A stretch of DNA of 64,000 nucleotides. It comes from CAWBRT01 sp963832365 (GTDB lineage: Bacteria; Acidobacteriota; Terriglobia; Terriglobales; Acidobacteriaceae). The stretch is taken from the NCBI GenBank assembly GCA_963832365.1, contig CAWHUL010000004.1, positions 496,001 through 560,000 of the forward strand. The letters are read 5' to 3'. Below are positions 45,220 to 55,054 of this stretch, piece by piece; positions within the stretch are counted from its first letter, which is position 1; each line of letters begins with the position of its first letter. Under the pieces are notes generated by a model. It did no database searches and was not told the origin of the DNA. It saw only the letters and a program-made list of their open reading frames with translations. The position numbers and the translations under genes are program-made.

Positions 45220-48200
45220 CTACCTTGCATTCTCATACGCCCCGATGCTGGGCGGATTGGCTCGTGTAGCTCCGGTGATGTCGGTGCTTGGCGTCCCGGT
45301 TGCTGACCCCGCAGCAATGGCCGGTGAGCCGGATTGCAGATGAAAATCGAATTTGCCGAGAGACGAGTAATATGCCGTCGAATACGCCGCAAACTTCGGA
45401 TCGGCTTGACTGTTGGCCGAAGCACTTCCGGCCATAGTGGCAAACTGCGCGAGCGTGTAAGTCAGCAGTGGCCGGAACGGTCCAGTTCCACCGGCATTAC
45501 AGGGGGCAACGCCTTGCGTCTCGCCCGCTCCGGTGCTGCATTGACCCCCCATCCATACCGCATCGGTACCGCTATCTAGGCGATTGATGAGGTTATTGGT
45601 GAATGTCGAGGTAGACGAATACGGAGCGATTCCCACGCTCGCTAGGACATCATCGTTGTAGAAGTACCAGGCTGGAGCCCGATAGGTCTGAATGATGTTG
45701 TTGCGCCAGGTATTGTGCCCGAGATCGCCGCAGAAATTGGTGCCGCACTTATTGGAATCGTTGTTGATGACGTAGCCAGCCACTCCCGCTGTGCTGCCTC
45801 CCCACGCATCATACTGCCCGACCACGCAGGTATTGTTCTCAAACGTGTTGTAGTTCTGATCGTAGGGATTAATGTCGGCCTGTCCATCGTTGTAGTTATA
45901 GATCGTCAAACAGGCGCGGGCATTGTTAAAGGAAAGGTTATTGAACATGTAGGAGTGCGACACGCCCGACTCCCAGGAGAAGCCAGCTCCGCCGTTGGAG
46001 TGACTGATATTTCCTTGGTAAATTGCGTTCGTAACCCGCCCGTTGTGCTGCGTGCCAGGGTAGCCGTCGCCATAGGCGGGAGCCGAAGTTCCGCTTGGAG
46101 CCCAAAACCCGGAGTGGAAAATGATGTTGTTCTGCACAGTCAGATTCGAGTTCGGCTTGTCGCGGGCACCGAGATAGAGGTTCTCCGAATAGTTCGTATC
46201 ATGCAGTACGTTGCGCTCGATCAGAATGTCATGCAGGTCCTGCATCATCCAAAATCCACCGTGAGCGCCTTTCACGTCCATATTGCGGAACGTGAGATTG
46301 TTGGTCGGATTTGACCCACCCCCCATATTGACGGCCAAGCCGTTGACATCGTTGCTGGACAGCGCGAGACCGTCCCATGTGATCCAATTCATTCCGCCAT
46401 CTGGATTTGCGAGACCATAGGCACGCCCAGTGTAGTCAATGATCGGCTTTTCACCGGGATAGGCAACCAGAAGAACGGGATGAGTCTGCGTAGCTGTGAC
46501 GGTCGGCCATTCAAAAGACGCCGTAAAAGAGTAGGTGCCTCCGCGCCAAATAACGGCATCACCAGCCTGAAAGTGTTGATGAATGTACTCCCAATTATTG
46601 CAAGGTGCGGCCAGAGCTGCCGTAGACGTTCCCGCCGAGCAGGTAGGCGCGCCCGTGGTCGAGATCGCCCAATACCGCAGAATGCCAGTGTAGCCAGCGT
46701 GTCCATCTCTGGCGGCTGCCAGCCAGCCGTCGATAGTGCTGTACTTGGCGAGCGCGGTTGCTGTCGTGTTCACCGTCGCGTCGTTGTCGTCGGCATCGGG
46801 ACCGAATAGCGGATTGGGGTCAAATGCAGCGTAAGCCCCGTTCGGACTGACCCCGTAGCCGTCGCAGTCCCAGTCAATATGCCAAGCAGTCGTGCAACCT
46901 GGGCCAACGATTGCTGAATACGTTGCAGGCCACACACCCCCGCTCTTGGGCCCGTAGATTGAAGGTACATCGGTACGGTGATAGAGGTCGCCTTCGTTTC
47001 CGACTGAGTTTGACGGCGCGCCGGAGCCAGATCGCATGACTGGCCCGCTGCTGGTCGCAATCGTGAAGGGAAGCGATTTGCTGACGGCGCTACTTGTGGA
47101 ATCGGTCACTTGCACGGTTGGCGTGAATGTACCCGACGTGGTTGGTGTCCCACTAATCGAACCGGTCGTTGCCGCCAGTGCGACGGTACTAGGGAGCGAG
47201 CCGGCACTCAGGCTCCACGTGTAGGGTGGTGTACCGCCACTCACGGAAACTGTGGCATTGTAGGGCGACTCCCTCGTTACCGTTGGGCAGCGAGGCGGTC
47301 GTAATCTGCAGCGCGAGGACCGCCGCAATCGTTATGGAGAAGCCAGCCCTCGTAGACGTCCCCTGCGTATCTTGAACAACCAATGTTACATTGAACGTCC
47401 CGGAAGCGGAAGGTGTTCCGGAAATCACGCCCGTGCTGCTGGCCAATGAGAGCCCTGTCGGCAGCGCTCCGGAGTAAACTGACCACGTGTAAGGAGACAC
47501 ACCCCCAGTTGCTACAGCCGTCGCGTTGTACGCCGTGCTCACCTGGCCGCTGGGCAGGTTGGCGGTCGTGATCGACAGCGCCGGCACGGCAGCCTGGACG
47601 ACGAGGCTAAGCGATTGGCTAGCTACTTTCGGGGTAGTCTCCGAGTCTTTGACGGAAACGGTGAAGTTGAAAGTGCCGCTTTGCGAGGGTGTTCCGGCCA
47701 GTACGCCTGAGGTCGCGTACAGCGTTAAGCCCGTGGGCAGGATGCCAGAGGCGAGGGCCCAGGTATACGGGCTTTGGCCGCCGGTGGCTGCCAAGGTCGT
47801 CGAGTATGCGGTTCCAGAGGTGGCGTTGGAGAGGCTGGCAGTCGTGATCGACAGCGCCGGCACGGCAGCTTGAACGATCAGGCTGAGCGACTTGCTGGCT
47901 ACTTTCGGTGTGGCTTCCGAGTCGGTGGCGGAGACGGTAAAGTTGAAAGTGCCGCTTTGCGATGGGGTTCCCGAAAGCACGCCAGAAGTCGAGTTCAGCG
48001 TTAAGCCCGCGGGCAAGGTGCCGGAGGCGAGGGCCCAGGTATACGGGCTTTGGCCGCCGGTGGCTGCCAAGGTCGTCGAGTATGCGGTTCCAGAGGTGGC
48101 GTTGGAGAGGCTGGCAGTCGTGATCGACAGCGCCGGTACGGCAGCCTGAACGATCAGGCTGAGCGATTTGCTGGCTATTTTCGGTGTGGCTTCCGAGTCG

Positions 48201-49348
48201 GTGGCGGAGACGGTGAAGTTGAAAGTGCCGCTTTGCGATGGGGTTCCCGAAAGCACGCCAGAAGTCGAGATCAGCGTTAAGCCCGCGGGCAAGGTGCCGG
48301 AGGCGAGGGCCCAGGTATACGGGCTTTGACCGCCGGTGGCTGTCAAGGTCGTCGAGTATACGGTTCCAGAGGTGGCGTTGGAGAGGCTGGCAGTCGTGAT
48401 CGACAGCGCCGTTACGGCAGCCTGGACGACGAGGCTAAGCGATTGGCTAGCTACCGCCGGGGTGGCTTCGGAGTCGGTGGCCGAGATTGTGAAATTAAAG
48501 GTGCCGCTCTGCGAAGGCGTTCCCGCGAGCACGCCTGCGGTGTTCAAGGTCATGCCGGTGGGCAAGGTGCCGGAGGCGAGGCTCCACTTGTAGGGGCTCT
48601 GACCGCCAGTGGCCGCCAGCGTTGCGGAGTACGCGACGCCGGAGGTGGCGTTGGCCAGACTGGAGGTCGTGATCGAAAGCGGAGGTGGCGTCGCCGCTTG
48701 GACGAGGAGAGCTAGTGATTGGCTGGCCACCAACGGGGTAGCTTCGGAATCCATGGCGGACACAGAGAAGTTAAAAGTTCCGCTCTGTGAAGGTGTTCCT
48801 GCGAGCGCGCCTGACGTGCTCAAGGTCATGCCGGTGGGCAAGGTGCCGGAGACGAGGCTCCACATGTAGGGGCTCTGACCGCCAGTCGCCGCCAAGGTCG
48901 CTGAGTAAACGGTGCCGGCACTTGCGCTGGGCACGCTGGTGGTTGTAATCGACAACGGCGCAAAAACGTGGAACTTGATGCGGTTTGATTGCAGCGAGCT
49001 TTTTGAATCTTGGACAAGTACTTCGACATCGCCAGGTTGCGCTAGAGCGGACGCGCTTAGTCGGGTAGCAACGGTAGAACTATCGACAACAGTGGTTGCC
49101 GCAGGCGTTCCGTTCCACAGGATGACCGAATCGGCATTGAACCCGGATCCGCTGACCTGCAAATCGACCGCGCTGGAGACGAGCGCTGTAGTAGGGGTGA
49201 CTGCCGCGATGCTGAGAGCTGCGCTACTGCTACTGCTGCTGGAAGTACCGGTTCCGGTCGAGCCCCGGCTGACTGCGCCTCCACAACTGGCGATCGAGGC
49301 CGTAGCCATCAATGTCAATGTTGCTATGAGTATTTTTTTTAGCCACAT
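45220..49348 (-). pseudogene. Giant lipoprotein: Ig-like repeats plus beta-helix, one frameshift
   Basis: Read from ATG 49348 (TTG 49357 possible): signal with lipobox (TLMATASIASC), a Ser-rich linker, an IPT/TIG-like domain (AVTPTTALVSSAVDLQVSG), then about six near-identical 92-residue Ig-like units, each with LSITTASLSNATSG, YTWALASGTLPAGLTL and GTPSQSGTFNFTVSATDSE. A single-base shift near 47265 (between SLPNGNEG and SPYNATVSVSGGT) breaks the frame; the second frame adds one more unit and a C-terminal right-handed beta-helix (about 500 aa; WITWDGLALSS, HDILIERNVLHDTNYSEN, NTFENNTCVVGQY). Intact, it would be about 1375 aa at the cell surface, perhaps a polysaccharide-binding or degrading adhesin. 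Confidence 0.8.
47565..48970 (-). repeat. 276-bp tandem repeats in the lipoprotein gene
   Basis: The marker gtcgtgatcgacagcg recurs at 47565, 47841, 48117 and 48393, then (diverged) at 48666 and 48942: steps of 276, 276, 276, 273 and 276 bases, each one Ig-like unit of 91-92 codons. The first four units are nearly identical, so homologous shuffling or unequal exchange is likely. Confidence 0.85.
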
Positions 49349-49434
49349 AGAAACCAAGCCTCGGAGCGCTTTCGCCCATAGAAGATCATCGGCAATATGG
49401 CTGTGCGGAACTACTGATCAGAGGGAGGGATTAA

Positions 49435-49478
49435 GGACAGGTGCGCACCTGTCCTCTACCTGTACCTGAGTACAGGTA
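49435..49478. promoter_or_regulatory. Palindromic operator cluster upstream of the lipoprotein gene
   Basis: A perfect 20-bp palindrome GGACAGGTGCGCACCTGTCC (49435-49454) is followed by TACCTGTAC, a four-base loop and GTACAGGTA (49457-49478). The hexamer ACAGGT/ACCTGT occurs four times within 44 bases. It begins 87 bases before the gene start on the minus strand and has the look of paired dimer sites for a repressor. Confidence 0.6.
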
Positions 49479-49812
49479 AGTGCGCAATTTTCAGATTTTT
49501 TGTTTAGCGCAGGCCTTAGCTATGGACGCTTCCCACCTTTGAAACGCACAGCGGAATCACAACGTGAACAGCAAAGAGGGGTAAACGAATTACCTTCCCC
49601 GGTAGTCGGTCTCGCTGAGCGTCCACCGACGCCATACATGCAAATCACGTATCGTCCGAGGTTCTGCTTGATGCAGTCCGAAGACGTTGTGTCGGTGTTC
49701 GTGAGGTTCCTATGCAAGCCGTTCGTGGCGGCTGCGACACAAAAGGAGCGAATCCGATCTCCTCGCCAACCCCCGATAATCAACTCAGGTTCCACTTCAC
49801 GTTCAGGAGGCA
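49479..49812. other. Gene-free stretch, 334 bp
   Basis: No recognisable gene, RNA or repeat. Confidence 0.4.
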
Positions 49813-50106
49813 ATGTGCGGCATGTCTTTGAAGGTACAAAGCTTAAGGAGTTTCAAAACCGGGCCGAGGAGGCCAACCAGCAACCGCCGGTTCCAGGTAA
49901 CAGGGGCCGAGACGGGACCGGCGTTTGTGCCTTGGTGCGGCCAGGATCTGGAGCGCATCTTCTCGGTGCAGCAGGAGCGCATCGTCAACCGCGATAACAC
50001 CGTCAGCTTCGCCAAGCTGAAGCTACAGATCTCTCCAACATCCGTGGCAGATTGGCCTTGGGGTGAGTGTTGGAAGAACGTGGAATCGGCTACCAGTTCG
50101 ACATGA
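49813..50106 (+). pseudogene. Transposase relic, ISNCY-like C-terminal fragment
   Basis: About 98 codons end in NRRFQVTGAETGPAFVPW, QDLERIFSVQQERIVNRDNT and VSFAKLKLQI, the run of motifs seen at the C-terminus of ISNCY-type (integrase-core) transposases (DLERIF-x-x-ER-x-V-x-x-DNTV-x-F). The N-terminal catalytic core is missing and the frame ends early. It is a decayed insertion element. Orientation is plus, between divergent neighbours. Confidence 0.55.
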
Positions 50107-50319
50107 GCGTCCGGGGACTTGCCGAGCTGGCGCTTGCTTCCCGGTGACTCCGTGCGGACTTCACCACCTCCGGGAATAACGAACACAAGCGACTTCGATG
50201 CAGCGCAGGCTGCGGATATGGTGCAAACCGGCACAGGCACAGCTCATATTGACGTGACCGTCGTTGAGTCTTCGGGCAGCAGCGCGATGACTTGGAGATT
50301 GTCCGCCGCGGTGGGCGAC

Positions 50320-51153
50320 CTACCGAGGCTTGCGCACTTCACCCCAAAACACGATTCGGCTACCCATGAGCGGCGCGATCGGTGCAGCGGCGCGCATCAC
50401 GAGCCTATCTAGGCAGGACGCCCATTTGATAGTGTTGGGGAAGAGACGCCCGTCAAGCATACCGAAATAATCGGCATTACACTCGACCAAGCAGTCGCGT
50501 ATGATCTGAAACTCGCGTTCGTTAATCTTGCGTTCATCTTCCGTGATGTATGGCTTGTCAGTGCGATATATCCACCGTTGCATCAACGGGTAAATGCGTT
50601 GTGCGATCCATTTGCTCTCACGTATGCGCTGAAGGGCGGAGTGCGTGTAGAGTTCGTCTCCAATCACCATTCCACCCGGTTTCAGGACGCGCTGGACCTC
50701 GCGTATGGTTGCCGGGATGTCGACGTGATGCAGGATGTCGACAAACAACACGACGTCGAAGTAATCCTCTGGATAGTCTATTTTTTCGGAAGTCATGACG
50801 CGGAAATCAATGTCATGTCGGCCCAAATTAGTGGCACGCCGTGCAGCAATATCAACGATTTCCGGAGAGAGATCGAAGGCCGAAACCTGCGCCTTCAAGA
50901 AGCTGAGCCTTATTGCGTCTTCTCCGAAACCACAGCCAGGAATAAGCACAAGCTTCCCAGCGACCCCTGCGGCGAGGATGCGGTCGTACATAGACCAGAA
51001 TGCGTTCCACCAACGACGCGGCCCATTGGAAATGATGTCCATCGCCACGGGTTCTTCGGCACGTGCGCCATGCTTCGCCGCAAACTCACGGTGGTAATCC
51101 TGTTCATGTTGTTGACGCTCTGTTAGTTGTTGTGGAAGCATGTATTTTTTCAT
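50320..51153 (-). CDS. Class I SAM-dependent methyltransferase
   Basis: 277 aa. SAM-binding loop VLIPGCGFGEDAIRLS (about 75) with Motif I GxGxGED, then AFDLSPEIVDIAARRA and DVVLFVDILHHVDIPAT (motif II/III), and VLKPGGMVIGDEL. The C-terminal half (about 165-277) is not typical of one named family. Possibly methylates a sugar or lipid in the EPS pathway. Start at ATG 51153; RBS weak. Confidence 0.85.
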   Translation of the reverse strand: MKKYMLPQQLTERQQHEQDYHREFAAKHGARAEEPVAMDIISNGPRRWWNAFWSMYDRILAAGVAGKLVLIPGCGFGEDAIRLSFLKAQVSAFDLSPEIVDIAARRATNLGRHDIDFRVMTSEKIDYPEDYFDVVLFVDILHHVDIPATIREVQRVLKPGGMVIGDELYTHSALQRIRESKWIAQRIYPLMQRWIYRTDKPYITEDERKINEREFQIIRDCLVECNADYFGMLDGRLFPNTIKWASCLDRLVMRAAAPIAPLMGSRIVFWGEVRKPR

Positions 51154-51189
51154 TTGGATGCGACTTCTGACGCAAATGCCGCCTTACTT

Positions 51190-51375
51190 TCGCCCGGCCT
51201 GACACGTGTCGTGTTCATTGGCGATTCAACTACGCAGCAGCAATGGGACCTACCAAAGTTCCTCCCAGGACTTGAAACACTAGTGGCAAGTCAATTTGCT
51301 TGTTGCGCAATCGCTGGCATGCAAGTGCCGCAGCGTGCCATGCTATTCGATACCGCAGCACCACACAAGCCATAA
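51190..51375 (+). pseudogene. SGNH-hydrolase N-terminal fragment
   Basis: Reads LTRVVFIGDSTTQQQWDLPK near its start, the GDSL/SGNH nucleophile block (GDS), and AIAGMQVPQRAMLF like the second conserved block. It ends after about 60 codons at TAA and has no start signal. It sits beside an O-acyltransferase gene, whose substrates SGNH enzymes deacylate in other systems. Too short to be active. Confidence 0.4.
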
Positions 51376-51484
51376 CGATAGATATAAAAATCCTCATTTC
51401 GGAAGCATCAGTAGAAAGCGCAACCCGCTTCCGGACAAGTAGTCCGATCACAAAAGGACTATATAGATGATCGCGAGTATCATG

Positions 51485-51514
51485 AGCCACCATCAACTAC
51501 CAGATCCAGCTTGC
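51485..51514 (-). repeat. 30-bp 3'-flank repeat, copy 1
   Basis: On the minus strand GCAAGCTGGATCTGGTAGTT plus GATGGTGGCT, matching 28 of 30 bases at 54961-54990. It sits at the end of the acyltransferase gene. Confidence 0.6.
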
Positions 51515-52585
51515 ACAATCGCGGTCGCTTGCGCTGCCTTGTGCTTCCGCTCCCCGAAACGGCCCCGCAAGTCCAAAAGGGGCTTCTCTACGACAAGATA
51601 TGACAGCAGAGCGGCCAACACTGCGAGAACAATGTTGACTGGGAATGCCGCGAACCAACCTGCCGAGTGGCGGTTCAAAAAAGGCTGTTGCCACAAGTAC
51701 AGCGAGTAGCTCACAATCCCGATGGCCACCGCCGGCCGGGAGTTCAAGAACATTGCTACCGGACCGTCAGTCTTAGCTGTGCACCTCGCCACACAAGCGG
51801 CGATCAGAAGGTTGACGACGGTCTCCAGCACAGACATCCTGAGGCGACCTCCCGGTTTGGCATTGACCGCTATGATCACAAGCGGGACGACCGCGAACCA
51901 GCGGGTGTCCAACAGTTTGCGATACCATGGTTTCAGTTCAAGCCACCCTCCCTCGCGTCCCAGCCAACAGACACCCGGTAGCAATCGTATCCGCAATCGT
52001 CGGAAACGACCAGCCGATTCCTGCGCGTTGCGCTGGCCAGAGATACCAAACGGCAATGCGAACCACCGGCGCCATGAACACCAGGGCGCCGGCGGCGAAG
52101 AGGCCACGTCGTATTCCCAGTAGCAGGAGGAGCGCAGGCCATAGCAGGTAAAATTGCTCTTCGACCGACAGCGACCACGTGTGCCCAATCCACCACGACG
52201 AATCGTAATGGTAGTTTGTCGTGTAGGTAAACGCATGTAGGAGGTCGCCGGATTTCAGCGAAATCAATCCCCACGCCTGAACGAACGTCATTGCCAGCAG
52301 GAATGTGTAGAACGCCGGGAAGATGCGCAGCGTCCGCCGGATGTAAAAGTTCTTGAGCGAGACAGTCTGTGTTTTCGCGTACTCCTTCAGTAGCAGTGTG
52401 GTAATCAAATAACCCGAAATGACAAAAAACACGCGCACGCCCAAGTTGGCGAGATCACCAAACTTGCCATAAAGCGCTGCTGAGTAGCAGTTGCGGGTGC
52501 CTGCCAGATGGCCGCCCAACACCAAGATGATGGAGATGGCGCGAAGGCCATCCAGACCAGGAATGCGCTTATTCGTCAAAGACAT
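51493..52585 (-). pseudogene. Acyltransferase 3 (OafA-like), frameshifted
   Basis: Start ATG 52585: MSLTNKRIPGLDGLRAISII, LGGHLAG, LGVRVFFVISGYLITTLLL and HTWSLSVEEQFYLLWPA are hallmarks of AT3 proteins. Near 51960 the frame breaks (DTIATGCLLAG), then frame 2 goes on with WYRKLLDTRWFAVVPLVII, AIGIVSYSLYLWQQPFL and SYLVVEKPLLDL. About ten membrane helices. It would O-acetylate or acylate an EPS sugar. A truncated recombinase frame is fused upstream. Confidence 0.8.
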
Positions 52586-53160
52586 CTCGCAAGTCCGACA
52601 TAGATATGTTCTAGAGAAGCTGGACGGCAATTCCACTTGAGCAGCTTGGATTGCAAGCGGAATCCACCGCAATCGCGCCAGGGTGCCCGTAGACGCGTCG
52701 GGCACACCATTCAGCCACTTTTCATTTTGGCTAGGCGACGCGCAGGGCGGTAAAAGTAGCGTTGCCGCGTTTGGGTCGAGCCGATCCGCCAGGACGCAGG
52801 CCCGCTTGTTCAGAATGTCGGCGATTTCGTAATAGATGTACTGGTCGAGGAGTTTATCGACGAACTCGACGACGGTGGGCGCCGTCCTGACGTGTTGCGC
52901 GGATGACTTGGGGTTGAGCGTCGTCAGGGTTTCGGTCTTGCCGCCCTTGAAGCGGACGTGGATCTTGGTGATTCCTTCCATCGGCAGTTTGATCACAGTG
53001 GCCTCCTCGATGATGTAGGCGAGCAGTCGTTTGCGCTTGCGGTTCGGCACGCTCGAATCGTCCCAGGGCTTCTTGAAGTCTTTCGTCATCACCATCAGCT
53101 GCTGGTGGATCATATCGTCGAGGACAAGTTGGTCCTGCTGCCGCCCTCCTCTCCGTGGAA
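52586..53160 (-). pseudogene. Serine-recombinase C-terminal fragment
   Basis: Reads LVLDDMIHQQLMVMTKDFKK, PNRKRKRLLAYIIEEATVIK, HVRFKGGKTETLTTLNP and VVEFVDKLLDQYIYYEIADI: the zinc-less C-terminal part of large serine recombinases (phage or IS607-like). The catalytic N-terminal domain is missing. The frame runs without a stop into the acyltransferase gene, so a fusion protein is formally encoded, but this is best read as two genes joined by deletion. Confidence 0.7.
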
Positions 53161-53402
53161 AGCTACCGCCGGATGAAGTTATCTACACGCGACTATCTGG
53201 GCACTATCCTTCCCGGGCTCGCTGATGTTTCGATCCAGTGCGTCGCAGAAATGACGCCCTCCACTTGGGCCGCCCAACACTCATAACTCCAAGCCGTCAA
53301 TCCTGTACTTTCTCTGACGCATACACACATTCTATTTGCTCGTCCGGGTACTTATGTTTAGAATCAATACAGGTACCGCGCTGATCGCTGACATCGTACA
53401 GA
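53161..53402. other. Short gap before the flippase gene
   Basis: 242 bp. It ends in an ACAGGTA-type sequence (53370-53376) like those at 49471, 32 bases before the flippase start. No other signal seen. Confidence 0.4.
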
Positions 53403-54956
53403 ATGAATAAAGATCCCGCAGATCCGTCTCTTGCAGCACCACGCGAGACCGACAAGTTGCCTCCCTCTCTTCCAATACTCTCGGCGAGAGATTGGATCAA
53501 ACATTTCTTCGTTTACGCGGGAGGCGTGCTTGCGCTACGCGCAATGTCACTGCTGATGTTGCCGATCTACACTCGAGGGCTCTCTCCCGCAGAGTTCGGA
53601 TTGTTCGAAATGCTTGATCGGAGCACGGAGGCCTTGCTCATTGCGTTGACGTTCGGTATGACAATTGCCACTCTATCCTTCTATCAGTACGAATGTTCCC
53701 GGCCGGACCGGCAGCGAAAGGTGTTTAGCACGGCCCTAGGGGCTGTCTGCGTGACTGCATCATTCACGATAGCCGTCCTGCAATACTCGTCTTCCAATAT
53801 CTCGGTGTTACTGCTCCGTGACGCAACATATGCTTGGGCTGTGCGTCTCATTCTGGTTACTGCCTTTTTTGAACTTCTGTTCCGGATGAGTGTAACCTAC
53901 CTGCAGGTCTCTCTGAAATCAAAGGTATTTGTTGCTCTTCACGCGGGGCGGCTGTTGCTGGCCCTGTCTTTGAATCTGTATCTACTACTGTTCCTGAGAT
54001 GGGGACTAAGAGGGCTTCTACTTACGAATCTCTGCCACAGTGCGGTATTCGGAGTGATTGCTTGCGGGCGAGCCCTGCGGCAATCAGGTGTGGGCTTTGA
54101 CATCAAGCTTCTGCGAGAAATGGCCCGATTCGGAGCTCCGTTCGTACTTGGAAGCGTATTCCTTTTTGTACTGGACAATGTCGATCGTTATTTTCTCCTC
54201 GAGTACAAAGGTGCGGCAGTCGTCGGCGTCTACGGGGTGGGCTACCGCCTGAGTCGGATGGCCGAAGCCATTGTCGCAGTTCCATTTGCAAGCGTTTGGG
54301 GCGCCAACATGATTCGTACTGCCACTGGGCCGGATGGCCCTAAGTTAGTGGGGCGTGCAATCACGTACCTGGCATTCCTGTACCTTTCAGCAGGTCTCGC
54401 GTTGTCATTATTTGCCTCGGATTTTGTGAGGCTATTCGCAGGCGCCAAGTATTTGGGCGCTGAGCGGATCGTCCCAATCATAGTTCTGGCATATAGTTTC
54501 TGGTGCCTGTCTGGAGTGGCAGACACGGGCATGTATGTCGAGAGAAAGACGCACCTGAAGCCTCTTATATTCGCATCTGCGGCGGCTATATGCATCTTGC
54601 TGTATCGATATCTTATTCCCCCCTATGGTGCAGTGGGTGCCGCAGTAGCGACTGTAATTTCATTTTTTGTTTTTGTAGTGCTCACATTTTTTGTTTCGCA
54701 CAAGTACTTCAGAGTTCCGTACGAATACTCTCGCTTGGCCAAACTGTACGGTTCGGCTCTATTGCTCTTTTATCTCGGGTCTCACAGTGGCTGGACCGGT
54801 TCTAGCATGAACATACTAGCCCGCGGCTTGTGCGTAATTTCTTTTCCCATCGTCCTTTGGGTTGCGAAATTCCCAGAACCGGACGAACTTGCTCGAATGC
54901 GTGCTTGGATTCGCTCAGGGCGGCCTGCTCACACGGGTGTTCACAAGCCAACGTAA
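53403..54956 (+). CDS. Wzx-type polysaccharide flippase
   Basis: 517 aa with about 12 membrane helices in the MOP/PST pattern: FFVYAGGVLALRAMSLLMLP, RGLSPAEFGLFEMLDRSTEA (a conserved GL-x-x-x-EFG), FGAPFVLGSVFLFVLDNVDR (long central loop), GVYGVGYRLSRM, and further helices to WIRSGRPAHTGV. It moves lipid-linked repeat units across the membrane. It lies outside the main EPS operon yet in the same functional set. ATG start; RBS not obvious. Confidence 0.88.
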   Translation: MNKDPADPSLAAPRETDKLPPSLPILSARDWIKHFFVYAGGVLALRAMSLLMLPIYTRGLSPAEFGLFEMLDRSTEALLIALTFGMTIATLSFYQYECSRPDRQRKVFSTALGAVCVTASFTIAVLQYSSSNISVLLLRDATYAWAVRLILVTAFFELLFRMSVTYLQVSLKSKVFVALHAGRLLLALSLNLYLLLFLRWGLRGLLLTNLCHSAVFGVIACGRALRQSGVGFDIKLLREMARFGAPFVLGSVFLFVLDNVDRYFLLEYKGAAVVGVYGVGYRLSRMAEAIVAVPFASVWGANMIRTATGPDGPKLVGRAITYLAFLYLSAGLALSLFASDFVRLFAGAKYLGAERIVPIIVLAYSFWCLSGVADTGMYVERKTHLKPLIFASAAAICILLYRYLIPPYGAVGAAVATVISFFVFVVLTFFVSHKYFRVPYEYSRLAKLYGSALLLFYLGSHSGWTGSSMNILARGLCVISFPIVLWVAKFPEPDELARMRAWIRSGRPAHTGVHKPT

Positions 54957-54960
54957 CGGC

Positions 54961-54990
54961 GCAAGCTGTATCTGGGAGTTGATGGTGGCT
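54961..54990 (+). repeat. 30-bp 3'-flank repeat, copy 2
   Basis: GCAAGCTGTATCTGGGAGTT plus GATGGTGGCT lies just after the flippase stop; copy 1 is at 51485-51514 on the minus strand. Confidence 0.6.
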
Positions 54991-55016
54991 GAATGATTGA
55001 ATCATTCTCACCATCA
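54980..55016. terminator. Bidirectional hairpin between convergent genes
   Basis: TGATGGTG, gct, GAATGATT, g, AATCATTC, t, CACCATCA: two stacked stems of eight pairs each. It ends between the flippase (plus) and amidotransferase 2 (minus). No T-run. Confidence 0.5.
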
Positions 55017-55054
55017 GTCGCATTGTCTTCCTGTTGCCATGATCAGCAAGGTTC

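Noticed and set aside
47565..48970. Regular repeats considered as a CRISPR array
   Set aside because: Units are 276 bp of coding sequence with no spacers.
47526..49469. Several plus-strand frames repeating every 276 bp
   Set aside because: Antisense of the Ig-repeat units.
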